A DNA stretch of 9,994 nt from Verrucomicrobiota bacterium (GTDB taxonomy: Bacteria > Verrucomicrobiota > Verrucomicrobiia > Limisphaerales > UBA1096): the NCBI GenBank assembly GCA_015658765.1, contig DQOE01000018.1, positions 1-9,994 of the forward strand. Reading direction: 5' to 3'. The notes under the pieces are model-generated. The model saw nothing but the letters and a program-made list of their open reading frames with translations. It searched no databases and was not told the DNA's origin. Of this stretch, positions 1 to 6,106 are shown piece by piece; the first letter of the stretch is position 1; each line of letters opens with the position of its first letter. The position numbers were made by a program, and so were the translations under genes.

Positions 1-2027
1 CGCTCCCACGCGATGCCGCGCTTGGTCGTGTTGCGCGGGCTCGTCTCCATGATGCCGGTGTTGCCCCACAAGTTGGAGTTCTCCGTCACCAATGACATCA
101 TCGGCAGCGACGTCACCGCCTTGCTGAGGTTGTAGGCGTACGTGTGCGTCTCCACCCGCGACGGCAGCATGCCGCTCTTGAACGCTGCCGCCCGCACAAC
201 GGTCGTCCGGCGCACCGCCAGCGGGTTGGTGTATTTCTTGCCGTTGGTCGCGGTCGGCTCGGAGTAGTCGGTCGTGTAGCGGATCACCGCGCCCGGCTCA
301 TCGGTGGTGAGGTGCACCCGGAATTGCGCATCGTAAATGCCGCGCTGCGCGCTGAACTGCGGCGGCGCAAGCATCCCGCGAACGGTGCTGCCACGGTTGG
401 CCCGGCCCGGCGTCGGCGTCGCAAACCAAGCCCAGTCGCCCTTGGCCAAGCGGCCGTAGGAAATGTTGCTGCGCTGCCCGGGATACGCCGGCGCGATCTC
501 GTCGGCGACACGCCGCGGCAACTCCGGGCTGAACAGGCCAAGGTACTCGCCCTCGATGCCGAGCTTGAAATTCGTGTGCAGCGGTTGGCCAAGCACGCGG
601 CGGTTTTTCCCCGTGGCGTGCACGATTAGCGACGCGCTTGGCCGGATCGTCACGCCGGGAAACACCCACTTGCCCGGCTTGGTCGCGTCGTCACTCAGCG
701 ACCAGCCGGCGAGGTTGACCGTGGCGCCGCCGTTGTTTCGCAGCTCGATCCAGTCACTGGCCTCGCCGTCGTCATCCTTCAGTCCATCGCGATTGGCCGC
801 GAGAAATTCATTGATGACCACCTGGCCAAAGTCGTGATCGGCATCGATGTTGTAATGCCAGCCCTCCGCCGCGAGCCGGTTCGGCTCCGCCGCCAGGTCG
901 GTGATGCCGTGGTTCGCCACCCAGGCGATCGTCACGATGCCGCTCTCGACCGGCTCGAACTCAATCTGCCACGGGCCGCTGGCCACGCCGGCGATCGACG
1001 TCGGCTCCTGGCCGTTGACGCGCAGGTCGGCCGCCTCGAGTCCACGGATCGGTTCGCTGAAAAACAGGCGCACGCGATCCAGCCCGCGCACCGTGCTGCC
1101 CGGCGGCGGCAGGATGGTCACCAGCGTGGGCGGCATGTCATCGACGATGCGGTACTGGTGCGTCGCCGCAGCGGTCGCGGCATCCATCAGGTTGGGCGGG
1201 CGCGCCGTGTCGGCGATGCCGTGATTCGGGTTCCACGACAGCGTCGCCTCGCCAAAGTCGCCCGGCGCGAAGGTGAACGTCCATGACCTGTTGCCGCCGC
1301 GAAGCTGCACCGCCGGGTCGCCGTTGAGCCAGAGATCGCCGGCATCGACCCCGGTGACCTCCTCGCCAAAACGCACCGTGATCTCGCGCAGCAGACTGAC
1401 GTTGCCCGGCGGCGGATTGAGCGACACGACTTTCGGCGGCGACTTGTCCGGCTGAAAACTCCGCAGCTCGGCGTTCATCATGAAGTCGCTGCTCGTCAGG
1501 CTGATGTTGAACCCCAAGATGGCAATCTGGTTTTTGCCATCGACAAGAAACTGCGCGGGGTTGGCCAGGGCGAACGTCTCGAAGTTGCCGGACTCGTGGC
1601 TGATGCTCGCGAACGAGTCATGCGACAAGTTAGCCGAGCCGCCGACGTCGAGCACCTGCTCGCCGTTGATCCAGACTACGAAGCCGTCGTCGTAATCCAC
1701 CAGCAAGTCGAGTGCGGAAATCTGCGCTGGATTGGCCACAGTGAAGGTGCGGCGGAAAAACATCGTGGAGTAAGTGTTGCGCATGTCGCCGAGCACCGTG
1801 CCGCCGTTGCCGTCGCCGTAACGGATCGGCGAGGCGCCGCTTGGCCAATCGCTATCGTCGAATTCGGGCTCAGTCCACTCCAGATCACCGCCGGAGGGAT
1901 GGTCGTTGCCCTTATAGTAGCTCCACTTGGCCCCGCGCGAGAAAAGAGTCGCCGCGTTGGCCTCACTGGCCAGCCACGCGCCCGCCACGAGTACCAGCGT
2001 GGCCGTCGAAAACGGTTTCAGTTTCAT
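1..2027 (-). CDS. Secreted lamin-tail / CotH-type multidomain protein (partial, C-terminus beyond the window)
   Basis: The gene is open from ATG at 2027 to the left edge (675 codons seen), so its C-terminus is missing. Residues 1-25 form a signal peptide (MKLKPFS, then a hydrophobic core, with likely cleavage after ANA). Residues 28-185 look like a galactose-binding-type beta domain (EFDDSDWPSG, FFRRTF, DYDDGFVVWINGE). Two related SbsA/Big_5-like Ig repeats follow at about 192-293 and 294-400; each opens with PP..V..(L/I)xPPPG and ends with NHGI.D. A lamin-tail domain starts at 403 (VVINEFLAANRDG, SDWIELRNNG, LAGWSLSDD). A chitobiase/hexosaminidase C-terminal-like segment lies at about 565-625 (AVIRYTTDYSEPTATNG). 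The last residues (LPMMSLVTENSNLWGNTGIM, then RGIAWE) resemble the start of a CotH-like region. Such proteins are common in Verrucomicrobiota and Planctomycetota and are presumed to act outside the cytoplasm; the substrate is unknown. The start lies 9 bases after the upstream stop codon. The CotH part is the least certain, because only its beginning is visible. Confidence 0.88.
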   Translation of the reverse strand, partial: MKLKPFSTATLVLVAGAWLASEANAATLFSRGAKWSYYKGNDHPSGGDLEWTEPEFDDSDWPSGASPIRYGDGNGGTVLGDMRNTYSTMFFRRTFTVANPAQISALDLLVDYDDGFVVWINGEQVLDVGGSANLSHDSFASISHESGNFETFALANPAQFLVDGKNQIAILGFNISLTSSDFMMNAELRSFQPDKSPPKVVSLNPPPGNVSLLREITVRFGEEVTGVDAGDLWLNGDPAVQLRGGNRSWTFTFAPGDFGEATLSWNPNHGIADTARPPNLMDAATAAATHQYRIVDDMPPTLVTILPPPGSTVRGLDRVRLFFSEPIRGLEAADLRVNGQEPTSIAGVASGPWQIEFEPVESGIVTIAWVANHGITDLAAEPNRLAAEGWHYNIDADHDFGQVVINEFLAANRDGLKDDDGEASDWIELRNNGGATVNLAGWSLSDDATKPGKWVFPGVTIRPSASLIVHATGKNRRVLGQPLHTNFKLGIEGEYLGLFSPELPRRVADEIAPAYPGQRSNISYGRLAKGDWAWFATPTPGRANRGSTVRGMLAPPQFSAQRGIYDAQFRVHLTTDEPGAVIRYTTDYSEPTATNGKKYTNPLAVRRTTVVRAAAFKSGMLPSRVETHTYAYNLSKAVTSLPMMSLVTENSNLWGNTGIMETSPRNTTKRGIAWE

Positions 2028-2036
2028 GACTGGGTG

Positions 2037-2240
2037 TTACCCGCCCTTCTTTCGGTTCATCGCCATCACGCTCAACCCGCCAAAAATGGTGCCGGAGCCG
2101 CCGGTGATGATGCGCTTCACCGGCAGGCCGGTCTTGGGATCCTTTTTCAGCGGATCATCACTCATCCGCTGCTCGATCTCGAAGCGGCGGGCTTTCTGTC
2201 CCTTCTTCGTCGGGATGGTCTGGTACGTGTAAATGGGCAT
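2037..2240 (-). CDS. Small FmdB-family-like protein lacking zinc-ribbon cysteines
   Basis: This is a 67-residue protein starting at ATG 2240. Its layout follows the FmdB/zinc-ribbon regulatory family: an MPIY-Y start, a middle RFE.EQRMSDDPL corresponding to the usual FEVxQsMsdpPL, then PVKRIITGGSGTIFGG corresponding to PVRRLISGGGGxIF. The family normally carries two CxxC pairs; this protein has no cysteine, and the positions are filled by lysine/threonine-rich sequence (IPTKKGQK and KDPKTG). It therefore probably does not bind zinc in the family manner. The tail is basic (NRKKGG). It sits 38 bases after the phosphoesterase gene and 9 bases before the lamin-tail gene, so cotranscription is likely. 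No clear ribosome binding site precedes it. Function is unknown even for most intact FmdB proteins, so none is assigned. Confidence 0.75.
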   Translation of the reverse strand: MPIYTYQTIPTKKGQKARRFEIEQRMSDDPLKKDPKTGLPVKRIITGGSGTIFGGLSVMAMNRKKGG

Positions 2241-2258
2241 GATTGGTTACACTTTAAC

Positions 2259-2276
2259 TCGCCCGGCAGCGTATCG
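2259..2276 (-). repeat. 18-bp interspersed repeat, copy 1
   Basis: On the minus strand this reads CGATACGCTGCCGGGCGA, in the 38-base gap between the phosphoesterase stop and the FmdB-like start. It matches 3902-3919 except for one base. The surrounding sequence does not extend the match clearly, and the hairpin potential here is weaker (4 bp CGCC/GGCG). Confidence 0.4.
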
Positions 2277-2278
2277 GA

Positions 2279-3538
2279 TCAGGCGTGCTGATCAATCACT
2301 TTCCCATCCGCCTCGTAGGCGACGTAGGACGGTTTTCCGTTTTGAACCGTGACACAGATGAGGTGCCGCCTGCTCACCGCCTTGGCCAGGTACCACAACT
2401 TGCCCGGCTTGGGCACCGCGCGGGTATCGACGCCCCAGCAGCCGTCGCCGAGGTAGAGGATGCCGTTTTTCTTGTCCACCCTGTTGGCTCGGAGCCGGTG
2501 AGTGCGCTTGTAAGTGTGATGGTCATTCTCGAAAACAGCCGTGACGCGGAATCGCTCAAACAGCGGGCACCAGTTTTTGATGATCTTCTGCGCCAACGGA
2601 TCCTTGGACGAATCGTTGGTGCCCTTGGGCGGCTTGGCCGTGCCGTAGGCGGCCTTGTGGTAGCACGGGAAGATTAAGGGGACCTTCCCGGCGCGCTTGG
2701 CCAAGGCCCGTCCGAGCCAAGCCGTCTGCTCCCCCTCCACCCGCTCCGTCAAGTCGGAGTCGAGCACGATCAGGCTCAAGTAGTCACCGATGTCCATCGC
2801 ATAAAAACTGCGCTTGGCCGGCAATGGAAACAGGCTGTAAAAATACTTGGCGTCCTTCGGCTTTTTGCCGGTGCCACCGGCGACCTCGTGATTGCCGATC
2901 GCCACGACCATCGGGATCAGGCAACCGTCGGACCGGCGCACGCTGTTGAGCGTCCACGACTCCAGCCAGTCGTCCCACTTGGCCACCTCCTTGGAACTGG
3001 CGTTGGCGTAAGCCAGGTCGCCGCCCAACAACGCAAACCACGGGTTGAGCTGCGCCGCACGCTGGTTCATCGCGTCAAGGTACTTGCGTTTGTGCATCAT
3101 GTCGCCGCCGGTCACGAATCGGAAATTGGCCGGGAGCATGCGCGGCAGGGTGCGAAACTTGAAGTACCGCCCGCCGCGAGCCGGCCCCTGCGAGCGGACG
3201 GTGAAAACGTATTTCGTGTCGGGCTGCAACCCCCGCAGCTCAACGTGGTGCAGAATCCGTTTCTTCTGGTCGGCGAACAGGTGCTTGAAGCCCCGGGCCA
3301 GCGTCCACCGGCTCCCAGTCGGAGCGGCCAAGCGGCGGTACGTCACGTAGTCATTGCTGCGAGCATCGCCATCCATCCAGTTAACAACGACGGTGGTGGT
3401 GGGATCGACCCGCCAAGTGAGGTACACCAGCGGCCCCTTGGCCAGACGCTTGGCCAAGGCCCGGTAAGGCGCCACCACCAAGGCGGATAGCACCAACAGA
3501 AAAAATCGCCGGCCGGTTTTTAACGGTTCAAAGCTCAC
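2279..3538 (-). CDS. Exported purple-acid-phosphatase-like metallophosphoesterase
   Basis: The protein has an N-terminal fibronectin-III-like domain (about 35-132; LTWRVDPTTTVVVNW, then GLQPDTKYVFTVRSQG) followed by a calcineurin-type metallophosphoesterase domain, the layout of purple acid phosphatases. Visible metal-site motifs, numbered from the GTG start: GGD (D146), GGDLAY (D174, Y177), GNHE (N216, H217), YHKAAYG (H294) and NDHHTYKR (H341). In the last motif the first histidine of the usual GHxH is an aspartate (D339). It probably hydrolyses phosphate esters outside the cytoplasm. I chose GTG at 3538 because it gives a compact signal peptide: TGRRFFLLVLSALVVAP with a twin-arginine pair (possibly Tat-dependent), ending at ALA-K. 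A longer form from TTG at 3577 (432 residues) is also open and cannot be excluded; no Shine-Dalgarno supports either start. It is the first gene of the leftward unit. Confidence 0.85.
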   Translation of the reverse strand: MSFEPLKTGRRFFLLVLSALVVAPYRALAKRLAKGPLVYLTWRVDPTTTVVVNWMDGDARSNDYVTYRRLAAPTGSRWTLARGFKHLFADQKKRILHHVELRGLQPDTKYVFTVRSQGPARGGRYFKFRTLPRMLPANFRFVTGGDMMHKRKYLDAMNQRAAQLNPWFALLGGDLAYANASSKEVAKWDDWLESWTLNSVRRSDGCLIPMVVAIGNHEVAGGTGKKPKDAKYFYSLFPLPAKRSFYAMDIGDYLSLIVLDSDLTERVEGEQTAWLGRALAKRAGKVPLIFPCYHKAAYGTAKPPKGTNDSSKDPLAQKIIKNWCPLFERFRVTAVFENDHHTYKRTHRLRANRVDKKNGILYLGDGCWGVDTRAVPKPGKLWYLAKAVSRRHLICVTVQNGKPSYVAYEADGKVIDQHA

Positions 3539-3619
3539 AAAATCAGAAACTGCACGAAAAAAAGTCCGAGTACTCAAAAAGCAACGGGCGCGTTGTTTTC
3601 TGTTTGATGGCGTTGCTTG

Positions 3620-3994
3620 TCAACAACAAGAACCGACCCCGTCACGAATCGCGTTTACTTTGGATTCCCACGACTTGCCCTTGATCCCAGAGAGAGTTTC
3701 TGAGGCGACTTTAGATTTGCCGTTTTTCCATTCGGCAAGTGCTCGATAAATCATCATCAATGGGTTTTTGGACTGCCACATCGCCGGGCAAGGTGTGCTG
3801 TCTTGATGAAGACTCCACTGCCGATCTGTTGACTCATTGGTCGTTGTCACAGAATAACAACATCCCAATTCCACTGTTTCTGCGGAAGAACCCCTGAAAG
3901 TTCGCCCCGCAGCGTATCGAACCACTGGGGCGCGGATCAGCCAGTTGGCGTTTTTTTGAGAAAAACCACTAAAAAAGCCGGGTTTTTTCTTCAA
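3620..3994 (-). CDS. Doubtful ORF of 124 codons, unrecognised
   Basis: An open frame from TTG 3994 to TGA 3620. The sequence belongs to no family I recognise. The C-terminal half (PLMMIYRALAEWKNGKSKVA, then SWESKVNAIRDGVGSCC) reads somewhat like a helical, basic domain, while the N-terminal half (APVVRYAAGRTFRG) is read through a hairpin and a repeat copy that also occurs outside any gene. Codon third positions are much less GC-biased than in the neighbours. There is no signal peptide, no ribosome binding site and no ATG near the beginning; in-frame ATG codons occur only in the second half. It could be an acquired or decaying gene, or chance openness over non-coding or RNA-coding DNA. I judge non-coding more likely. 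Confidence 0.2.
   Translation of the reverse strand: MKKKPGFFSGFSQKNANWLIRAPVVRYAAGRTFRGSSAETVELGCCYSVTTTNESTDRQWSLHQDSTPCPAMWQSKNPLMMIYRALAEWKNGKSKVASETLSGIKGKSWESKVNAIRDGVGSCC
3902..3919 (-). repeat. 18-bp interspersed repeat, copy 2
   Basis: On the minus strand this reads CGATACGCTGCGGGGCGA. It matches the copy at 2259-2276 in 17 of 18 positions. Both lie outside confident genes and have the same orientation. Here the repeat forms the 5' arm and loop of the hairpin at 3903-3932. Confidence 0.4.
3903..3932. other. Strong hairpin in the divergent intergenic region
   Basis: CGCCCC (3903-3908) pairs with GGGGCG (3927-3932), and AGCG (3911-3914) pairs with CACT (3923-3926) including one G-T pair. 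A two-base bulge (GC) lies on the left arm and the loop is the 8-base TATCGAAC. Ten base pairs form in all. On the plus strand a smaller GCCA/TGGC stem and a run of seven T follow at about 3940-3957, which could suggest a weak terminator. The role is unknown: a structured RNA, a protein site or a remnant are all possible. Confidence 0.4.
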
Positions 3995-4002
3995 ACAACG
4001 TG

Positions 4003-4030
4003 TTGACTCGCTTTTGGTTTTTGGTACTGT
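4003..4030 (+). promoter_or_regulatory. Candidate sigma70-type promoter for rplM-rpsI
   Basis: A -35 box TTGACT (4003-4008) and a -10 box TACTGT (4025-4030) are separated by 16 bases, with a T-rich spacer. Transcription would begin near 4037, giving a leader of about 24 bases before the rplM ATG. The site lies at the right position in front of a strongly expressed ribosomal unit. Identified by eye only. Confidence 0.5.
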
Positions 4031-4060
4031 TCCCGCCCCTTTGCTTCCGGGGGATTCTGA

Positions 4061-4513
4061 ATGAAGACCTATTTACCAAAGATCGACAAGCTAAACCGCA
4101 CCATCGACGAGCAGCCGCGAAAGTGGCATATCATCGATGCCGACGGCGCTGTGCTGGGCAAGGTGGCCACCAAGGCGGCTGATGTTTTGCGCGGCAAAAA
4201 CAAGCCGACTTTCACGCCGCACCTCGACACAGGCGACTTTGTAGTGGTGATCAACGCAGAGAAAGTGGTGCTGACAGGCAAGAAGGAAACCGAGAAAGTG
4301 ATGACCACTTACTCCGGCTACCGCGGTGGCTTGAAGAAGTTTTCACCGGCTGACGTCCGGGCGAAGCATCCGGAACGGCTCGTCGAGAAAGCCGTGAAGG
4401 GGATGATCCCCCGCAACCGGCTGGGCCGGCAGATTTTCACGAAACTCAAGGTGTACGCCGGGCCGGATCATCCGCACAAGGCGCAGGCACCGGCTGCCCT
4501 CGAACTGGCGTAA
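4061..4513 (+). CDS. rplM: 50S ribosomal protein L13
   Basis: A component of the large ribosomal subunit that binds 23S rRNA early in assembly. The 150-residue product keeps the family landmarks: an MKTY start, [69 protein letters not shown] and [12 protein letters not shown]. Length is normal (about 140-150). There is a slightly longer linker after the start ([15 protein letters not shown]). ATG 4061 is preceded by a GGGGGA stretch that may serve as a weak ribosome binding site. The gene is followed after 14 bases by rpsI, the usual bacterial pairing. In Escherichia coli L13 represses its own operon by translational feedback; nothing in the short leader here shows whether that holds. Confidence 0.98.
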   Translation: MKTYLPKIDKLNRTIDEQPRKWHIIDADGAVLGKVATKAADVLRGKNKPTFTPHLDTGDFVVVINAEKVVLTGKKETEKVMTTYSGYRGGLKKFSPADVRAKHPERLVEKAVKGMIPRNRLGRQIFTKLKVYAGPDHPHKAQAPAALELA

Positions 4514-4527
4514 TACAGATTTTTTAT

Positions 4528-4926
4528 ATGGCTCAAACTGAGGAATTTTTGGGAACAGGCCGCCGCAAGACCGCAGTGGCACGCGTGCGGCTGACGACTG
4601 GCGGCTCCGGCAAGGTCACCGTCAACGGTCGCGCCGTGGAGAACTATTTCACCGTCGAGAACCAGCGCACGATCGCGGTCAAGCCGCTCGAGACCGTCGA
4701 GTTGAACGGGAAGGCTGACGTCCGCGTGAGAGTCGCCGGCGGCGGCATCGCCGGCCAGGCCGGCGCGGTGCGGCTCGGCATTGCCCGCGCGCTCGAGAAA
4801 TACAACGGCGAGCTGCGGCAGGCGCTCAAGGATGCCGGCCATCTCTCCCGTGACCCGCGCAAGAAGGAGCGAAAGAAGCCCGGCCAACCCGGCGCACGGA
4901 AACGTTTCCAATACAGCAAACGCTAA
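4528..4926 (+). CDS. rpsI: 30S ribosomal protein S9
   Basis: A component of the small-subunit head whose basic C-terminal tail reaches towards the P-site tRNA. The 132-residue product shows [14 protein letters not shown] near the start, GKVTVNGR, the glycine-rich [42 protein letters not shown] and the invariant SKR end. Length is typical. ATG 4528 follows the rplM stop by 14 bases with no visible ribosome binding site (the preceding bases are T-rich), so translation may depend on coupling to rplM. The unit ends at the terminator 17 bases downstream. Confidence 0.98.
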   Translation: MAQTEEFLGTGRRKTAVARVRLTTGGSGKVTVNGRAVENYFTVENQRTIAVKPLETVELNGKADVRVRVAGGGIAGQAGAVRLGIARALEKYNGELRQALKDAGHLSRDPRKKERKKPGQPGARKRFQYSKR

Positions 4927-4942
4927 ATTGTAACTCTTTTCG

Positions 4943-4981
4943 AGCCCCGCTGGTTGAAACGCTGGCGGGGCTTTCTGTTTT
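4943..4981 (+). terminator. Rho-independent terminator of rplM-rpsI
   Basis: AGCCCCGC (4943-4950) pairs perfectly with GCGGGGCT (4965-4972) around a 14-base loop and runs into TTTCTGTTTT. It lies 17 bases after the rpsI stop, so the arginine operon that follows probably needs its own promoter within 4982-5038. Confidence 0.85.
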
Positions 4982-5038
4982 CCGGTACCGTCATTTCAAG
5001 CAACATTGGCCAAGGGTTGGCCGCAACATTTTATCATC

Positions 5039-6103
5039 ATGTCAGGGAAAAAAATCAACGCCGCGATCGTGGGCGCCTCCGGTTACTCCGGCGAGGAACT
5101 GGTGCGCCTCCTTCTCGGGCATCCGCACGTCAACCTGTCGGTGCTGACTTCGCGCCAGTATGCCGGCCAAGCGGTGACCTCTGTCTTCCCGCGCTTCGCC
5201 GGCCATGCCGGAGCCAGTGACCTGACGTTTTCCGAGCCGTCGATCGACCTGCTCGCCGACAAGGCGCAGGCCGTTTTCCTCGCCCTGCCCCACGGCGTGG
5301 CCGCCGAGTTTGCCGTGCCGTTGGCCAAGCGCGGGGTGACGGTGATCGACCTGAGCGCCGACTTCCGGCTCAACGACGCCGACACGTACAACGAGTTTTA
5401 CGGCACCGAACACCCCGCGCCGGAGTGGCTGCCCAAGGCCGTTTACGGCCTGCCGGAAATCCGGCACGACGCCATTGCCGACGCGACGCTCATCGCCTCG
5501 CCCGGCTGTTACCCGACGAGCATCCTGCTGCCGACCATTCCGCTGCTCGAGGCCGGGTTGATCGATCCCGAGCAAATCATCGCCGACTCGCTGAGCGGCG
5601 TCAGCGGCGCCGGGCGCAAGGCCGACGTGCCGTTTTTGTACGTCGAGTGCAACGAGAGCCTCCGGCCTTACGGCGTGCCCAAGCACCGGCACCTGTCCGA
5701 GATCGAGCAGGAACTCAGCTTGGCCAACGGCTCGCCGGTCACCATTCAATTCACGCCGCACTTGGTTCCGGTGAACCGCGGCATTCTCACCACGCTTTAC
5801 CTCGCCCCCGCGCCTGGCCAAGCGGACGACTTTGCCCAATGGACGGACGCCATCGCCGACTGCCTGGCCAAGCGCTACGCCGACGAGCCGTTCGTGCGGC
5901 TCACCGGCAGCGGCCGATTGCCCGACACCAAAAACGTCACCGGCACAAACACAATCGAAATCGGCTGGGCCGCCGATCCACGCACCCGGCGGCTGCGCGT
6001 CTTCAGCGCCGAGGACAACCTCGTCAAGGGTGCCAGCGGGCAGGCGGTGCAATCGTTCAACATCCGGTTTGGCTTCGACGAAACCGCCGGGTTGCCCATC
6101 TAA
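5039..6103 (+). CDS. argC: N-acetyl-gamma-glutamyl-phosphate reductase
   Basis: Catalyses the NADPH-dependent reduction of N-acetylglutamyl phosphate to N-acetylglutamate semialdehyde, the third step of arginine synthesis, in the cytoplasm. Visible features: the nucleotide-binding loop GASGYSG (12-18), ALPHGVA, DLSADFRL, VYGLPE, the catalytic cysteine in SPGCYPT (C157), SGVSGAGRK, the histidine-containing PKHRHLSEIEQ (H218 is the likely catalytic histidine), and VPVNRGIL. The C-terminal FSAEDNLVKGASGQAVQSFN is the classic family ending. The length of 354 residues is normal. I chose ATG 5039 because homology begins at KINAAIVGASG; the frame stays open to TTG 5006, but that extension runs through intergenic sequence. 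There is no Shine-Dalgarno. First gene of the arginine operon; argJ starts 3 bases after its stop. Confidence 0.97.
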   Translation: MSGKKINAAIVGASGYSGEELVRLLLGHPHVNLSVLTSRQYAGQAVTSVFPRFAGHAGASDLTFSEPSIDLLADKAQAVFLALPHGVAAEFAVPLAKRGVTVIDLSADFRLNDADTYNEFYGTEHPAPEWLPKAVYGLPEIRHDAIADATLIASPGCYPTSILLPTIPLLEAGLIDPEQIIADSLSGVSGAGRKADVPFLYVECNESLRPYGVPKHRHLSEIEQELSLANGSPVTIQFTPHLVPVNRGILTTLYLAPAPGQADDFAQWTDAIADCLAKRYADEPFVRLTGSGRLPDTKNVTGTNTIEIGWAADPRTRRLRVFSAEDNLVKGASGQAVQSFNIRFGFDETAGLPI

Positions 6104-6106
6104 ACC

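Larger units (their letters stand above)
3578..4060. other. Divergent intergenic region, poorer in GC than its surroundings
   Basis: This stretch separates the leftward phosphoesterase unit from the rightward rplM-rpsI unit, so it should carry promoters for both directions. It is visibly richer in A and T runs than the rest of the window and contains none of the TTGGCC/GGCCAA sites found throughout most genes. Inside it lie one doubtful minus-strand ORF, a strong hairpin at 3903-3932, one copy of an 18-bp repeat at 3902-3919, several poly-T or poly-A runs near 3950-3990, and the rplM promoter candidate. I tested for a tRNA or tmRNA and found neither. Confidence 0.6.

Noticed and set aside
1596..2291. 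231-codon plus-strand ORF over the left genes
   Set aside because: Overlaps the N-terminus of the lamin-tail gene and the FmdB-like gene, both of which show real domain features on the minus strand.
3902..3932. tRNA or tmRNA suggested by GGTTCGATAC on the minus strand
   Set aside because: The sequence resembles a T-loop, but no 5-bp T-stem with a 7-base loop forms, and no acceptor, D or anticodon arms, CCA end or tmRNA tag frame can be found nearby.
3966..3992. A-run / CCGG / T-run as an intrinsic terminator
   Set aside because: AAAAAAGCCGGGTTTTTT has a G-G mismatch and only CCGG at the centre with no room for a loop, so it would not form a stable stem.
5006..5037. Possible argC promoter using TTGGCC (5006-5011) as -35 and TTTTAT (5029-5034) as -10
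   Set aside because: The spacing of 17 fits, but TTGGCC is the abundant dispersed motif and would be a poor -35 box; transcription would begin at the ATG itself. Too weak to annotate.
5006..5038. Longer argC from TTG 5006
   Set aside because: The extension reads through the intergenic TTGGCCAAG motif and matches nothing in the family; ATG 5039 sits right before the nucleotide-binding strand.
5042..6052. 336-codon minus-strand ORF opposite argC
   Set aside because: It is antisense to a fully recognised argC, with Arg/Gly/Val-rich composition typical of shadow frames in GC-rich DNA.
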